Shown: positions 33,931 through 42,606 of the stretch, one piece after another
How positions within the stretch are numbered: the stretch's first letter is position 1
How the letters are laid out: the number at the start of each line of letters is the position of its first letter
The notes under the pieces: model-generated
The model's database searches: none
What the model was told of the DNA's origin: nothing
Seen by the model: only the letters and a program-made list of their open reading frames with translations
Position numbers and translations under genes: made by a program
Origin: Nostocales cyanobacterium LEGE 11386
Lineage (GTDB): Bacteria > Cyanobacteriota > Cyanobacteriia > Cyanobacteriales > Nostocaceae
Assembly: GCA_015207155.1 (NCBI GenBank)
Contig: JADEXK010000050.1
Span: 1-45,807 of the forward strand
Direction of reading: 5' to 3'
Length of the DNA stretch: 45,807 bases

Positions 33931-34277
33931 GATTCAGTAAGTGACCTATCTGAAGATAAAGACTTTTGCTAGTGGCGTAGCAAGGCTAATTTGGGACCTA
34001 AAAATAATTTTGTGGGGTGGGCTTCTAGCCTGCCCAAAACAGCCATCTTGTCTGTTCCACAAGAAAATTATCTGCGCTACTTTAGCCGTGTCAATCCACT
34101 AGAAAGCGTTATTCTCACAGGAGGGTTGGAGAGGGCCCGTCAAACCCCTAAATTCAACGAGGGTAAGCGTACCCTCTCAGTTTGTGAATCATGGCTATTT
34201 GGGGGTATTGAACCCCATTCAATAGCCCTCCTATCCCTCCGCGCCCAGAAGGGGACGCGGTTTCTCGGAGAAAGATC
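33931..34277. other. 347-base gap occupied by a repeat
   Basis: The gap between the two alanine-rich genes. It contains the GC-rich element at 34,006-34,069 and a second palindromic stretch (about 34,100-34,250) with TCCCTCCGCGCCCAG. An open frame across it reads through repeat sequence and is not considered a gene. CGGAG before the next ATG acts as its ribosome binding site. Confidence 0.6.
34006..34069. repeat. GC-rich double-hairpin intergenic repeat, copy B (inverted)
   Basis: The reverse complement runs TTTTCTTGTGGAACAG, then GGCTGTTTTGGGC, then GCCCACCCCACAA, matching copy A at 2796-2859 with substitutions in the hairpin loops. It lies between the two alanine-rich protein genes. Confidence 0.75.
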
Positions 34278-34775
34278 ATGAAAAACAATCGCTTTAGTAA
34301 AGCAACTGCTTTAGCGATGGGCTTGCTGGTAATTTTCTCAGGTCAGGCATTATCATTCTCATCTAATAACCAAGAGTTAAGTAATGGGAATGTATTGGAT
34401 AATTCCCAGGTCTTGATCGCTCAAGAGAAAATATCCGTGAGTTTTGCCGTTGCCGTCGCGGTGAAGGTATTAGATCGGGCAGTGAGTGTAGTGGAAACTG
34501 CGTCAAGAAGTGTACCAGTAAACGTCCCGTCAGAACACAGGGATATTATCTTACCGAAGTTGCGGCAGGCTCAACAATCGATGGCTAGAGCTGAAAGTTC
34601 AGCTCGCAAGGGAGAAAACTCTCAAGTAGCTACAGCAATATCTCAAGCAGTCACCTTCATGGGTGAGGCGACAGCTGTTGCTCAAGCAGATGCTGGTTCT
34701 GTACGAGCAATTACTCAAGCTGTGGTTAAAGCCAATGAAGCTCTAGCGGTAGCTGAGGCTCGAAGTAAGAGTTGA
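34278..34775 (+). CDS. Secreted alanine-rich repeat protein, family member 2
   Basis: Not recognised. The 165 residues start with a signal peptide (ALAMGLLVIFSGQALSF), followed by LSNGNVLDNSQVLIAQE, which parallels LSNAEILVAQ in the preceding gene. The mature part is helical and Ala/Val-rich. The segment ISQAVTFMGEATAVAQADAG at residues 121-140 aligns with SLAQAETVLGDALAIAESDA in family member 1, so the two are related and probably arose by duplication followed by loss or gain of repeat units. The start is supported by GGAG ten bases before the ATG. It lies 347 bases after member 1 with an intergenic repeat between. Confidence 0.8.
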   Translation: MKNNRFSKATALAMGLLVIFSGQALSFSSNNQELSNGNVLDNSQVLIAQEKISVSFAVAVAVKVLDRAVSVVETASRSVPVNVPSEHRDIILPKLRQAQQSMARAESSARKGENSQVATAISQAVTFMGEATAVAQADAGSVRAITQAVVKANEALAVAEARSKS

Positions 34776-34976
34776 GCATAGCCCTTTCAAGGTAGATAAA
34801 AATGTTGGATTAAAATTTCTCTTGAACCTCTTGACTCTGTTTCCGTGGAAAATAGAGACTAAGGGCTAGAAAAGAGAGATTTTCCTGTTTGGTTATGGGT
34901 TTCTCCTGTGATTAACTATCTGAAAAAGTTTGTTACAGTGAGAGACCCTCCTAATAACTTTTTGTTGTATCTGTAA

Positions 34977-34992
34977 TTGAGAATTTTCTCAA
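34977..34992. promoter_or_regulatory. Inverted pair TTGAGAA/TTCTCAA just before a start codon
   Basis: Exact seven-base arms with a two-base centre, ending ten bases before the ATG at 35,002, where a ribosome binding site would be expected. It could be an operator or an mRNA hairpin that limits initiation. Confidence 0.35.
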
Positions 34993-35001
34993 ATTATAGT
35001 T

Positions 35002-35475
35002 ATGAAAACTTCACTCTTTTTTGTAGCCTGTGCAGCTTTCATAGTTGCAGGGAGCGCAGATTTAGACCAGAATTTGCTTGGTAATTACCCTCACAATAGT
35101 GCCGACATCAATAGCGTTATAGCTGTTAACAAACGAAATTTTAGCAGTTCATCTGATTACCAAGAAAGTAGCGTTAGTCTCAGTAGAGCCAATCTGAGAC
35201 AACCACATATCCTCAGTATTAATACTTCAGGATCTCGATTACAAGGTAATATCACCTATAACGGCAAAGTTATTCAACAAATCCGTGACAAGAGAGTTTA
35301 TGTGAATTTGTCACCCTATCTTTCACTAGGAAAACACACAGTAAAAATTTCTACTCGTTATTCTCCTGCATCATCATCAGTCAGTGTGGAATTTAGGGGC
35401 CCTGGCATTAATGTAACTCAGCAAACCAGTGGTAGTGGCATCTTAAACTACACTCTCAATGTGAATGTTAACTAA
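35002..35475 (+). CDS. Secreted small protein with beta-rich C-terminal domain
   Basis: Not recognised. The 157 residues begin with a short signal peptide (SLFFVACAAFIVAGSA). After a Ser/Asn-rich linker, the part from about residue 60 looks like a beta-sandwich: LRQPHILSINTSGSRLQG, VYVNLSPYLSLGKHTVKIS, SSVSVEFRGPGINVTQ and GILNYTLNVNVN. The GKHTVKIS pattern is typical of extracellular beta domains. There are no cysteines in the mature part. It is the third consecutive rightward secreted-protein gene after the two alanine-rich repeat proteins and is convergent with the kinase gene. No clear ribosome binding site is visible; a small inverted repeat lies where one would be. Confidence 0.72.
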   Translation: MKTSLFFVACAAFIVAGSADLDQNLLGNYPHNSADINSVIAVNKRNFSSSSDYQESSVSLSRANLRQPHILSINTSGSRLQGNITYNGKVIQQIRDKRVYVNLSPYLSLGKHTVKISTRYSPASSSVSVEFRGPGINVTQQTSGSGILNYTLNVNVN

Positions 35476-35542
35476 CTAATGTGAGATTCTTAACGAAGTC
35501 AGAAGTTAGAGGGAAGGACGAATCGCGACCAAAGGATGATTC

Positions 35543-35605
35543 TTGTAGGGTGGGCATCTTGCCCGCCCGGAAATACAAGGGACGGGCAAGATGCCCATCC
35601 CACAA
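35543..35605. repeat. GC-rich intergenic palindrome, copy C
   Basis: The arms TTGTAGGGTGGGCATCTTG... and their complement (35,543-35,565 and 35,583-35,605) pair at 21 of 23 positions around a 17-base centre. It belongs to the same TTGTGGGNTGGGC sequence group as copies A and B, and lies between the convergent secreted-protein and kinase genes, where it could terminate both. Confidence 0.75.
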
Positions 35606-35675
35606 AACCAACAAAATCATCCTGCAAATATGCAGCACCCAGATTATTAAACTTTCAATGTTTCTTGCCAGAGGT

Positions 35676-36803
35676 CTAGTGATTTGGGGAGTTATTGTTC
35701 CCAAGATATTTAGCTCTTAATTCTTCTAATTCCAGATCTATTTCACTTGGATGAGAAGTTGATTTTGGTGTTTGTGCTGGATTGTTTTGGGGTTTGCTAC
35801 CTCCCAAAAATTGGGTTTTCATTTCTTCTAGTTCTAAATCAATTTGACTAGCAGATCGAAGCGGTAATTGAGTAATAGGTTTTGCTGTTATTGCTGGTGT
35901 AGCAACTACTTGTGATTGCTGATTTAAATCTTGGATAACTTCCTCTACCCTTTGATAACGCCGAACGGGGATACTTACTAACATTTTGTCAAGAATGCGA
36001 CTCAACTGATGACTGACAGGAGTTTGTAGATATTGCTGCCAAATCCAAGTATCGTTATTAATATCATAAGAATCGAAAGGCGATCGCTGAGTTAATAAAT
36101 TAATACAAGTCGCGCCTAAACTGTAGATATCACTGGCAAAAATAGCTCTCCCGCGAATTTGTTCAGGGGCGACATATTCGGGAGTACCAATACTAGTACC
36201 AGTTTTGTTTAAAGCAGTACCAGTGGCAGATTTAGAAGCTCCAAAATCTACTAATACTGATTTGCGTAGGGCTTCGCCTTGGCTCTCACGTAAAATAATA
36301 TTTTCTGGCTTGATATCGCGGTGAATTACTTGTTTAGCATGGCAAAATTGCAGTACTGGCAATAAATCATTCAGTAATTGCCATATCTGCGTTTCACTAA
36401 AAGCGCCCTTTTGTGCCAATTCCTGGGCTAAGTTTTGACCCTTGATAAACTCTTGCACTAGATACTGTCTGTCATCTTGGGTAAAATATGCCAATAATTC
36501 GGGAATTTGGGGATGTTTGCCCAACTCATCTAACTGCACCGCTTCTTGGGTAAACAACTCTATAGCTTTTTGTACAGTGTTAGTGCCTTGAGCTTGGGTA
36601 TAAAATTGCTTAATCACACAATGGGGTTTAGAGGGTTTATCCTCATCCACCGCTAAGAAAGTTCTCCCAAAACCACCTTGTCCTATAGGTTTAATCGCTC
36701 GGTAGCGTTCTTTGAGCAGTAGCTTGGCACCACAACTTAGACAAAACTTAACATTATGAGGATTTCTCGGCTGGGAACAATGGGGATTAAGGCAGTAGCT
36801 CAT
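35676..36803 (-). CDS. Serine/threonine protein kinase with N-terminal zinc ribbon
   Basis: A eukaryotic-type kinase of 375 residues. Residues 1-27 are a double-Cys zinc ribbon (CLNPHCSQP, FCLSCGAKLLL). The kinase domain (about 30-300) has the glycine loop IGQGGFGRTF, the Lys in CVIKQF, HRDIKPENI, LVDFGASK and the TPEYVAPEQ substrate loop, so it appears active. The tail carries two copies of a 33-residue unit starting IDLELEEMKTQFLG (about 320-352) and IDLELEELRAKYLG (about 353-375). No membrane segment is seen, so it is cytosolic. The ATG at 36,803 gives the common MSYCLNPHC start; the frame is open for 38 more codons upstream with unlike sequence. It is near secreted and porin genes; targets are unknown. 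Confidence 0.92.
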   Translation of the reverse strand: MSYCLNPHCSQPRNPHNVKFCLSCGAKLLLKERYRAIKPIGQGGFGRTFLAVDEDKPSKPHCVIKQFYTQAQGTNTVQKAIELFTQEAVQLDELGKHPQIPELLAYFTQDDRQYLVQEFIKGQNLAQELAQKGAFSETQIWQLLNDLLPVLQFCHAKQVIHRDIKPENIILRESQGEALRKSVLVDFGASKSATGTALNKTGTSIGTPEYVAPEQIRGRAIFASDIYSLGATCINLLTQRSPFDSYDINNDTWIWQQYLQTPVSHQLSRILDKMLVSIPVRRYQRVEEVIQDLNQQSQVVATPAITAKPITQLPLRSASQIDLELEEMKTQFLGGSKPQNNPAQTPKSTSHPSEIDLELEELRAKYLGNNNSPNH

Positions 36804-37397
36804 GGAGGGTTGGCGCTTAACATCGCTCTTACTAATCTTTATTTTCTCTTGTCCTCGGCAGAAGGGTGATGATCTTTGCGAATTCTCCAGTTTTAGACTA
36901 TGCACTTGTGTGTACACCGAAAAAATGCGATCGCTTCATCCTAGTCAGTGCTGAGTGCTGAGTGCTGAGTAATAACAAGAGGAAGGAAACACTTTCGCAC
37001 TTGGTAAATGCCCCGCCCCTAGTGGTCACTGAGCCTTGTCGAAGTGCGGTCACTGAGCAGTTCGACAGGCTCACTGTATCACTTGTCGAAGTGTGGGCGG
37101 TTTCTTAACTCAGCACTCTTCATAAATAAGGGCTAGAGCCGCTTACTACGAAATGAATTATCATTAATTTACATTACTTAACATATTTTGATTTATTCCC
37201 GCAGACTTACTTATATCATGTATCTAAATATAGTTTTCTCATAGTAGACCTCAACAAACATCCTAACCGGAGATCTCGGAAGATGCTGGAGATTCAATAA
37301 ACTTAATACGAAGTAATCCGGAAAAGGGTTACTAGTATATGTAGTATAAAATCAATTTACTATTCAGTATACTTAACATCGTTACTCAAGGTAAGGC
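36804..37397. other. 594-base divergent gap with heptamer run and dispersed repeat
   Basis: At 36,944-36,970 the heptamer GAGTGCT occurs three times in tandem (CAGTGCTGAGTGCTGAGT type), the short tandem repeats typical of heterocystous cyanobacteria. The following part to about 37,125 is related to 4084-4222 and contains CTTTCGCACTTGG, GCAGTTCGACAGGCTCACTG and GAAGTGTGGGCGGTTTC. The rest is AT-rich and should hold promoters for the kinase and FecR genes. Confidence 0.6.
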
Positions 37398-38618
37398 ATG
37401 ATGAGGTGGCGGATTTGGTCATTAAATCAAAAGTTAATTGTTAGCACTCTGCTAGCATTATCTTGGATGACTCCAGCACTGGCACAATCAGAGCAGCTAT
37501 TAACCCGTGCAGAAGTCTATAAACTAATTAAGATTGTGGAACTGCTGCTGCATAACCAAAATCCACGTCCAGCAAACCCGCAAGATGTCATAGTTCCGCG
37601 AGATGCAGTGAGAACAGGTGTCAGTTCTGAAGCTCAATTATTCTTCAATGATAAGTCTCTGATTCGGGTAGACCAAAGGAGTACCTTTCGCTTTGAACCA
37701 GGGTTGCGTCGCTTTAAATTACGAAATCTCCTGGCACTCAATGAAACGATATTTAAGTTGGAAAATGGTACAGCCTTGGTATTGAGTCCACCGGGTAGTG
37801 TAGGTACGGAAGTAGAAACACCAGAAAGTCAAATTAGGATATTGGCAGTACGTCCCGCCACCGCACAGAATAATCATTTATTTCTCCCAGCCCAAAAGGC
37901 TAGTGCTGTCATGGTAATACATGATGGAACAGGTAACACCACACAAGTATTTGCCCTGACGGATGGAGACATTCAAATATCCGACCAGCAAGGGAAAAAA
38001 ACTGTTGCTCTACAAGGTGGTCAAACAGTAGCAGTCAAAAATGGTTTGGTAGGCAATGTCCAAGAATTTGACCTCCAGACTTTTTATAAAACCATTTCCT
38101 TGACCAGTGGTCTTGGGCCAGGTCAAGAAACTTTAGTCGCCCAAGAATCGCCTCCAGTTCAGGAGACACTCAAAGCTATACGGATTGAAACATTAGCCGC
38201 CTTGAGAAATCAAGCCCGAAGATTCAGGGGATTTACTAGAACGTTCTTGGCGGATGCACTTAATGGTACAGAAGGTAATTTGAATCCTCGTCCACCAGTT
38301 TCTGTGAGAATTACCAACCCACAAGTGGTTACTGGTACTTTTGTGAGAAACCAAGGCAATACAGCAACTTTTATCCCAGATAATAATACTTCCCCAACTA
38401 ATCTTTCAGTAGATTTTGACCAAGGTACAGTCACTATTAATGGGAATACAGGTGTAGCTAATAAAGTTGGACTGAGTGGAAATAATGCTAGTGGTTCAGT
38501 AATTGATGCTAACGGTCAGATTACCCAAATAGAAGTTTTTGGTGTGAATGGAGATCCTCCTGGGGTGGGAATTCCCTATCGTGGTAGTTTAACTACTGGT
38601 ACTGCCCGCGATCGCTAA
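37398..38618 (+). CDS. Secreted FecR-domain protein
   Basis: A 406-residue exported protein. The signal peptide ends near MTPALAQ (about residue 30). The FecR domain (about 60-215) has the features VPRDAVRTGVSSEAQLFF, SLIRVDQRSTFRF and the jelly-like IFKLENGTALVLSPPGSVGT. The later part includes VALQGGQTVAVKNG. The C-terminal region (about 285-406) is Asn/Thr/Gly-rich and probably exposed. Classic FecR proteins are membrane anti-sigma factors, but here there is no cytosolic domain or sigma gene, so it is more likely an envelope-located binding protein. Two ATGs lie at 37,398 and 37,401; AAGGTAAGG precedes both. It is followed after 53 bases by an SLH porin, probably in one operon. Confidence 0.88.
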   Translation: MMRWRIWSLNQKLIVSTLLALSWMTPALAQSEQLLTRAEVYKLIKIVELLLHNQNPRPANPQDVIVPRDAVRTGVSSEAQLFFNDKSLIRVDQRSTFRFEPGLRRFKLRNLLALNETIFKLENGTALVLSPPGSVGTEVETPESQIRILAVRPATAQNNHLFLPAQKASAVMVIHDGTGNTTQVFALTDGDIQISDQQGKKTVALQGGQTVAVKNGLVGNVQEFDLQTFYKTISLTSGLGPGQETLVAQESPPVQETLKAIRIETLAALRNQARRFRGFTRTFLADALNGTEGNLNPRPPVSVRITNPQVVTGTFVRNQGNTATFIPDNNTSPTNLSVDFDQGTVTINGNTGVANKVGLSGNNASGSVIDANGQITQIEVFGVNGDPPGVGIPYRGSLTTGTARDR

Positions 38619-38671
38619 TTTTTTGACATCCTTTTTTGACATAATTTTTTATATCAGGTGTGAGTGTGTTT

Positions 38672-40354
38672 ATGAATAGAAAAGCTTTATTGCTGCTATC
38701 GGGAGCAGTAGTATTTTGGTTTCATGGAACCGCATGGGCAGAAGATCATGATGCGTCAAAATTAGATAATTTTCCCACAATTGCCTCAGATGAATCTTTC
38801 TTAGAAAGTGAACAGGGCAATTTTTTTGTAAATAATTCTGTTGGGGACAATATCCAGCTGCAACATCCTCACCCCATAGCCAAAAATCATCCAGAATCAC
38901 CCAGTCATATGGAGCAGGTGACATCAGTATCGCAATTATCTGATGTACAACCGAGTGACTGGGCTTTTCTCGCTGTACAAAATTTAGTAGAACGTTATGG
39001 CGTAATTGCTGGTTATTCTGACGGCACATTTAAAGGCGATCGCGCTATGACTCGTTATGAGTTTGCCGCCGGATTAAATGCTGTTATGGATGCCATTGAA
39101 AGAGGATTGGGAAGTAGTGCTTTTATTCATTTAGCAAGACAAGAAGATTTAGAAACATTAAAAAAACTGCAAGCAGAATTTACTGTTGAACTAACTGTTT
39201 TAAGAAGTAGAATTGATGAGTTAGAAGCGCGCAACGCCAACATAGCAGCACAGCAATTTTCGACGACGATGGTTTTGGGTGGACAAGCCATCTTTGGGTT
39301 AGCAACCGGTTCTGGTGGTGACCCCCCAGGTAGAGGCGAAGCCAACACAATTTTGACTCACCTTACCCAATTGCAACTGCTTACTTCCTTCACCGGCAAA
39401 GACCGTTTTAGCTTGGCTTTAGTTACAGGCAATTCTGCTAACGATAGCTTTGGTAATCCTAATGCTTTCAATACCAACATGGCTAGATTGGCTTGGCAGG
39501 CAGATTATGACAATCAAGTCCGATTAGATTCTCTAGAATATCGCGTTGCCGGATTAGGCGATCGCATTGTTTTTACTTTCAAACCAGTAGGCTTTAGCTT
39601 AAGTAGTGTTCTCAGTGTCAATTCACCTTATGCTAGTGCTGGTCAAGGAGCGATTTCTTTATTTGCTGGTTCAACACCCGTATTTAAAATAGGTAGTCTG
39701 GATGCAGGTTTAGGCTTCGACTGGTTAGCATCTGATCAAGTGCGGTTACAGTTTGCCTACGGGACGAGAAACAGTAATGATAGCAGCCAGGGTTTGTTTG
39801 GTGCAGACCATAGCGCCTTGGGAGTGCAGGTACTTTACAAACCTACACCCTCGTTCATCACAGGTTTAGCTTATATCAATGCTTATTCTAAAACCGGTCA
39901 ATTAGATACTGGTACAGGTAGCAGTAATGCAGACACATCCGGCGGTATTAATGAACCATCTCAAATTCATGCCTTAAATACCAGCCTACAATGGCAATTA
40001 AGCGATCGCGTGGTTATTGGTGCTTGGGGAGGATTAATGGTGACTGACTCAGTTGTATCGGATGCAGCTGTTCTCAGTAGTACCTATTTATTATCTTTAG
40101 GGTTATACGACCCCTTTGGCAGAAAAGGAGACTTATTTGGTTTCTTATTCGGTCAACCACCAAAGTTAAATGCAGGTTTTTTAGTCCCAGCCGTGGATAC
40201 GGGTAATTCTACTCATTATGAGGTTTTTTATCGGTATTTAGTTAACGATCATATTGCTATTACTCCCGGCTTTTTTATTGTGACTGACCCTGGTCATATT
40301 TCTCGCAATAATGACATATTTGTGGGTACTATTCGGACTACTTTCAGTTTTTAG
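38672..40354 (+). CDS. Outer-membrane porin with SLH domain (cyanobacterial iron-uptake porin type)
   Basis: An outer-membrane channel of 560 residues. After the signal peptide (ALLLLSGAVVFWFHGTAWAE) comes one SLH domain (about 85-145: DVQPSDWAFLAVQNLVERYG, GYSDGTFKGDRAMTRYEFAA) that would bind peptidoglycan. A short coiled coil follows (about 155-190: LETLKKLQAEFTVELTVLRS), and then an OprB-like beta barrel to the C-terminus, which ends in an aromatic residue (TTFSF) as porins do. Related cyanobacterial proteins pass inorganic ions including iron. The ATG at 38,672 is used; GTG codons at 38,660 and 38,666 are in frame. It forms a probable operon with the FecR-domain gene. Confidence 0.92.
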   Translation: MNRKALLLLSGAVVFWFHGTAWAEDHDASKLDNFPTIASDESFLESEQGNFFVNNSVGDNIQLQHPHPIAKNHPESPSHMEQVTSVSQLSDVQPSDWAFLAVQNLVERYGVIAGYSDGTFKGDRAMTRYEFAAGLNAVMDAIERGLGSSAFIHLARQEDLETLKKLQAEFTVELTVLRSRIDELEARNANIAAQQFSTTMVLGGQAIFGLATGSGGDPPGRGEANTILTHLTQLQLLTSFTGKDRFSLALVTGNSANDSFGNPNAFNTNMARLAWQADYDNQVRLDSLEYRVAGLGDRIVFTFKPVGFSLSSVLSVNSPYASAGQGAISLFAGSTPVFKIGSLDAGLGFDWLASDQVRLQFAYGTRNSNDSSQGLFGADHSALGVQVLYKPTPSFITGLAYINAYSKTGQLDTGTGSSNADTSGGINEPSQIHALNTSLQWQLSDRVVIGAWGGLMVTDSVVSDAAVLSSTYLLSLGLYDPFGRKGDLFGFLFGQPPKLNAGFLVPAVDTGNSTHYEVFYRYLVNDHIAITPGFFIVTDPGHISRNNDIFVGTIRTTFSF

Positions 40355-40683
40355 TGGGTGATAGTTTCGCGCAAAGAATGATGAGGATTAGTTTAGGCGA
40401 TCGCTTACTACTTTTTCTCGATTTTATTTGCAGCGTCAACCTGTAGGTGTCTGGGAACGGAGACAAAGTTTTTTAGCTCAACTGCTTATCTGGACTGGCT
40501 TTGAACCTTCTTAAGCAATAAAAGAGGTTGACGTAAAACTTCAAATTCTTACTGTGAGTACTTTTGCAGCAATTTTTACTTTGTCTCCTCTTGACAATCC
40601 CATGTGTGAAAAGGTATCTTTGGGTGATGTTGACGCAACTGAACCTTGAAAACCAAATATATCAATGCTTTCCGAGCTAGGCC
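40355..40683 (+). promoter_or_regulatory. Probable CRISPR leader
   Basis: 329 bases between the porin stop and the first repeat, without a gene. Near the array it contains GTTGACGCAACTGAACCTTG followed by AAAACCAAATATATC, similar to what I recall of leader-proximal sequence before cyanobacterial arrays. The side is also supported by the decayed repeat at the other end and the GATTGAAAC end of each repeat, which gives the usual ATTGAAAC 5' handle when read rightward. Confidence 0.6.
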
Positions 40684-42528
40684 ATTGCAATTAACCAAAA
40701 TCCCTATTAGGGATTGAAACACGAACAGCGAGAACTGAAGCTGAATGAAGTTGCTGAATTGCAATTAACCAAAATCCCTATTAGGGATTGAAACAAAGAA
40801 AAGTTCTTATCGAAGAGCGCAACAACATTTGATTGCAATTAACCAAAATCCCTATTAGGGATTGAAACAAAAAAAGCATGGGAGAATTACTCAAAATAAG
40901 CTCAAAATTGCAATTAACCAAAATCCCTATTAGGGATTGAAACGCTGCACGATCGCGCCAAGAGCAGCCAAGGCGAATTGCAATTAACCAAAATCCCTAT
41001 TAGGGATTGAAACACAAATCCTCCTGAGAGCTTGGCTAAGAAACTGGCTGCTCAGATTGCAATTAACCAAAATCCCTATTAGGGATTGAAACGATTTATC
41101 ATATTCTAAAGTATCAATTTCTACTAAAATTGCAATTAACCAAAATCCCTATTAGGGATTGAAACATGTGCCGTTGCCTTTGTTTGTGGTTGAAATACTA
41201 TTGCAATTAACCAAAATCCCTATTAGGGATTGAAACATTTCCCCTGAAGAAGAGGCTATTGAATTATTTGCATTGCAATTAACCAAAATCCCTATTAGGG
41301 ATTGAAACTTTCAAAAGTTTGAGGATTTAAAGGTTGAGGTAGATTGCAATTAACCAAAATCCCTATTAGGGATTGAAACTTTCTGATGAGGCTGCTCATG
41401 TTCGTTTTGTTCAATTGCAATTAACCAAAATCCCTATTAGGGATTGAAACGCCATTCCCAGCAGTTAAATGTAAGGTCAAGACCCAATTGCAATTAACCA
41501 AAATCCCTATTAGGGATTGAAACGCCTAGCCAGACACCAGACATCAGGTAGTCTAACATTGCAATTAACCAAAATCCCTATTAGGGATTGAAACTAATGT
41601 GCGTGTCTGCCTGTTTACATCCCCTAAAATATTGCAATTAACCAAAATCCCTATTAGGGATTGAAACAAACCAATTGCTCAAGTGCCAGCTATAGCACTT
41701 TATTGCAATTAACCAAAATCCCTATTAGGGATTGAAACACATTGTGCTGATTGACTTGTGACGAATCTAAAATTGCAATTAACCAAAATCCCTATTAGGG
41801 ATTGAAACTAATTCAGAAGCCACTTCTTGAATCAAGGCTTGCTTATTGCAATTAACCAAAATCCCTATTAGGGATTGAAACCTGCTTCTTCTCAGCTTGG
41901 TATTAAGATTGCCTTTATTGCAATTAACCAAAATCCCTATTAGGGATTGAAACTTTTAGCTGTAGTGATTTTCTTGGGTGCGGTGGGAGATTGCAATTAA
42001 CCAAAATCCCTATTAGGGATTGAAACAAATCAATTTCCCCAGCCGACAAAGGCAGTGTATCTAATTGCAATTAACCAAAATCCCTATTAGGGATTGAAAC
42101 AAAAAAATCTGATAAAAAGATTGATAACTTGACAAATTGCAATTAACCAAAATCCCTATTAGGGATTGAAACTAACCTTAGGATCATATATAGGATGAGG
42201 TTTCAATTGCAATTAACCAAAATCCCTATTAGGGATTGAAACCAATTTTGGACGGACGCAAATCTAAAGCTCTTTGATTGCAATTAACCAAAATCCCTAT
42301 TAGGGATTGAAACGAGAATAAAACTGCTAAATCCCATTAGTCTAATTATTGCAATTAACCAAAATCCCTATTAGGGATTGAAACTAAATACATGAGGTAG
42401 CCACAGCATATCAGTAAAATCATTGCAATTAACCAAAATCCCTATTAGGGATTGAAACATCACACTTCATGCTTTAGATTCTTTTGAAAGTTATTGCAAT
42501 TAATAAAATCCTTATGAGGGATTGAAAC
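40684..42528 (+). CRISPR. CRISPR array, 26 repeats and 25 spacers
   Basis: The 37-base repeat begins ATTGCAATTAACC, continues AAAATCCCTATTAGGG and ends ATTGAAAC, with the palindrome CCCTATTAGGG as the stem. Repeat starts are 40684, 40758, 40832, 40907, 40977, 41056, 41129, 41200, 41272, 41343, 41414, 41487, 41558, 41631, 41702, 41772, 41845, 41917, 41990, 42064, 42136, 42206, 42277, 42348, 42422 and 42493. The first 25 are identical by eye. The last has one base deleted and several substitutions (TAATAAAATCCTTATGAGGG), marking the leader-distal end. Spacers are about 33-42 bases. No cas genes lie within the window, so the effector is encoded elsewhere. The ATTGAAAC ending is widespread among cyanobacterial type I and III systems, so the subtype cannot be set. 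Confidence 0.98.
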
Positions 42529-42606
42529 CTTAAAATTATCGAAACGACGAACAAAATAACTTTTGCGTTCTTCTTTGCGCCTTTGCGCCTTTGCGCGAAA
42601 AAAAAT

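Noticed and set aside
33991..34281. Open frame of 96 codons between the two alanine-rich genes
   Set aside because: It reads through the GC-rich repeat and a second palindrome, and overlaps the next gene's start. The VGWASSLPKTAI-type sequence is the usual translation of such repeats.
35481..35720. Open frame of 79 codons after the third secreted-protein gene
   Set aside because: It runs through the palindrome at 35,543-35,605 (VGILPARKYKGRARCPSH is repeat-derived) and overlaps the 3' end of the kinase gene.
40576..40764. Open frame across the CRISPR leader and first repeats
   Set aside because: It is translated from leader and repeat sequence and has no coding features.
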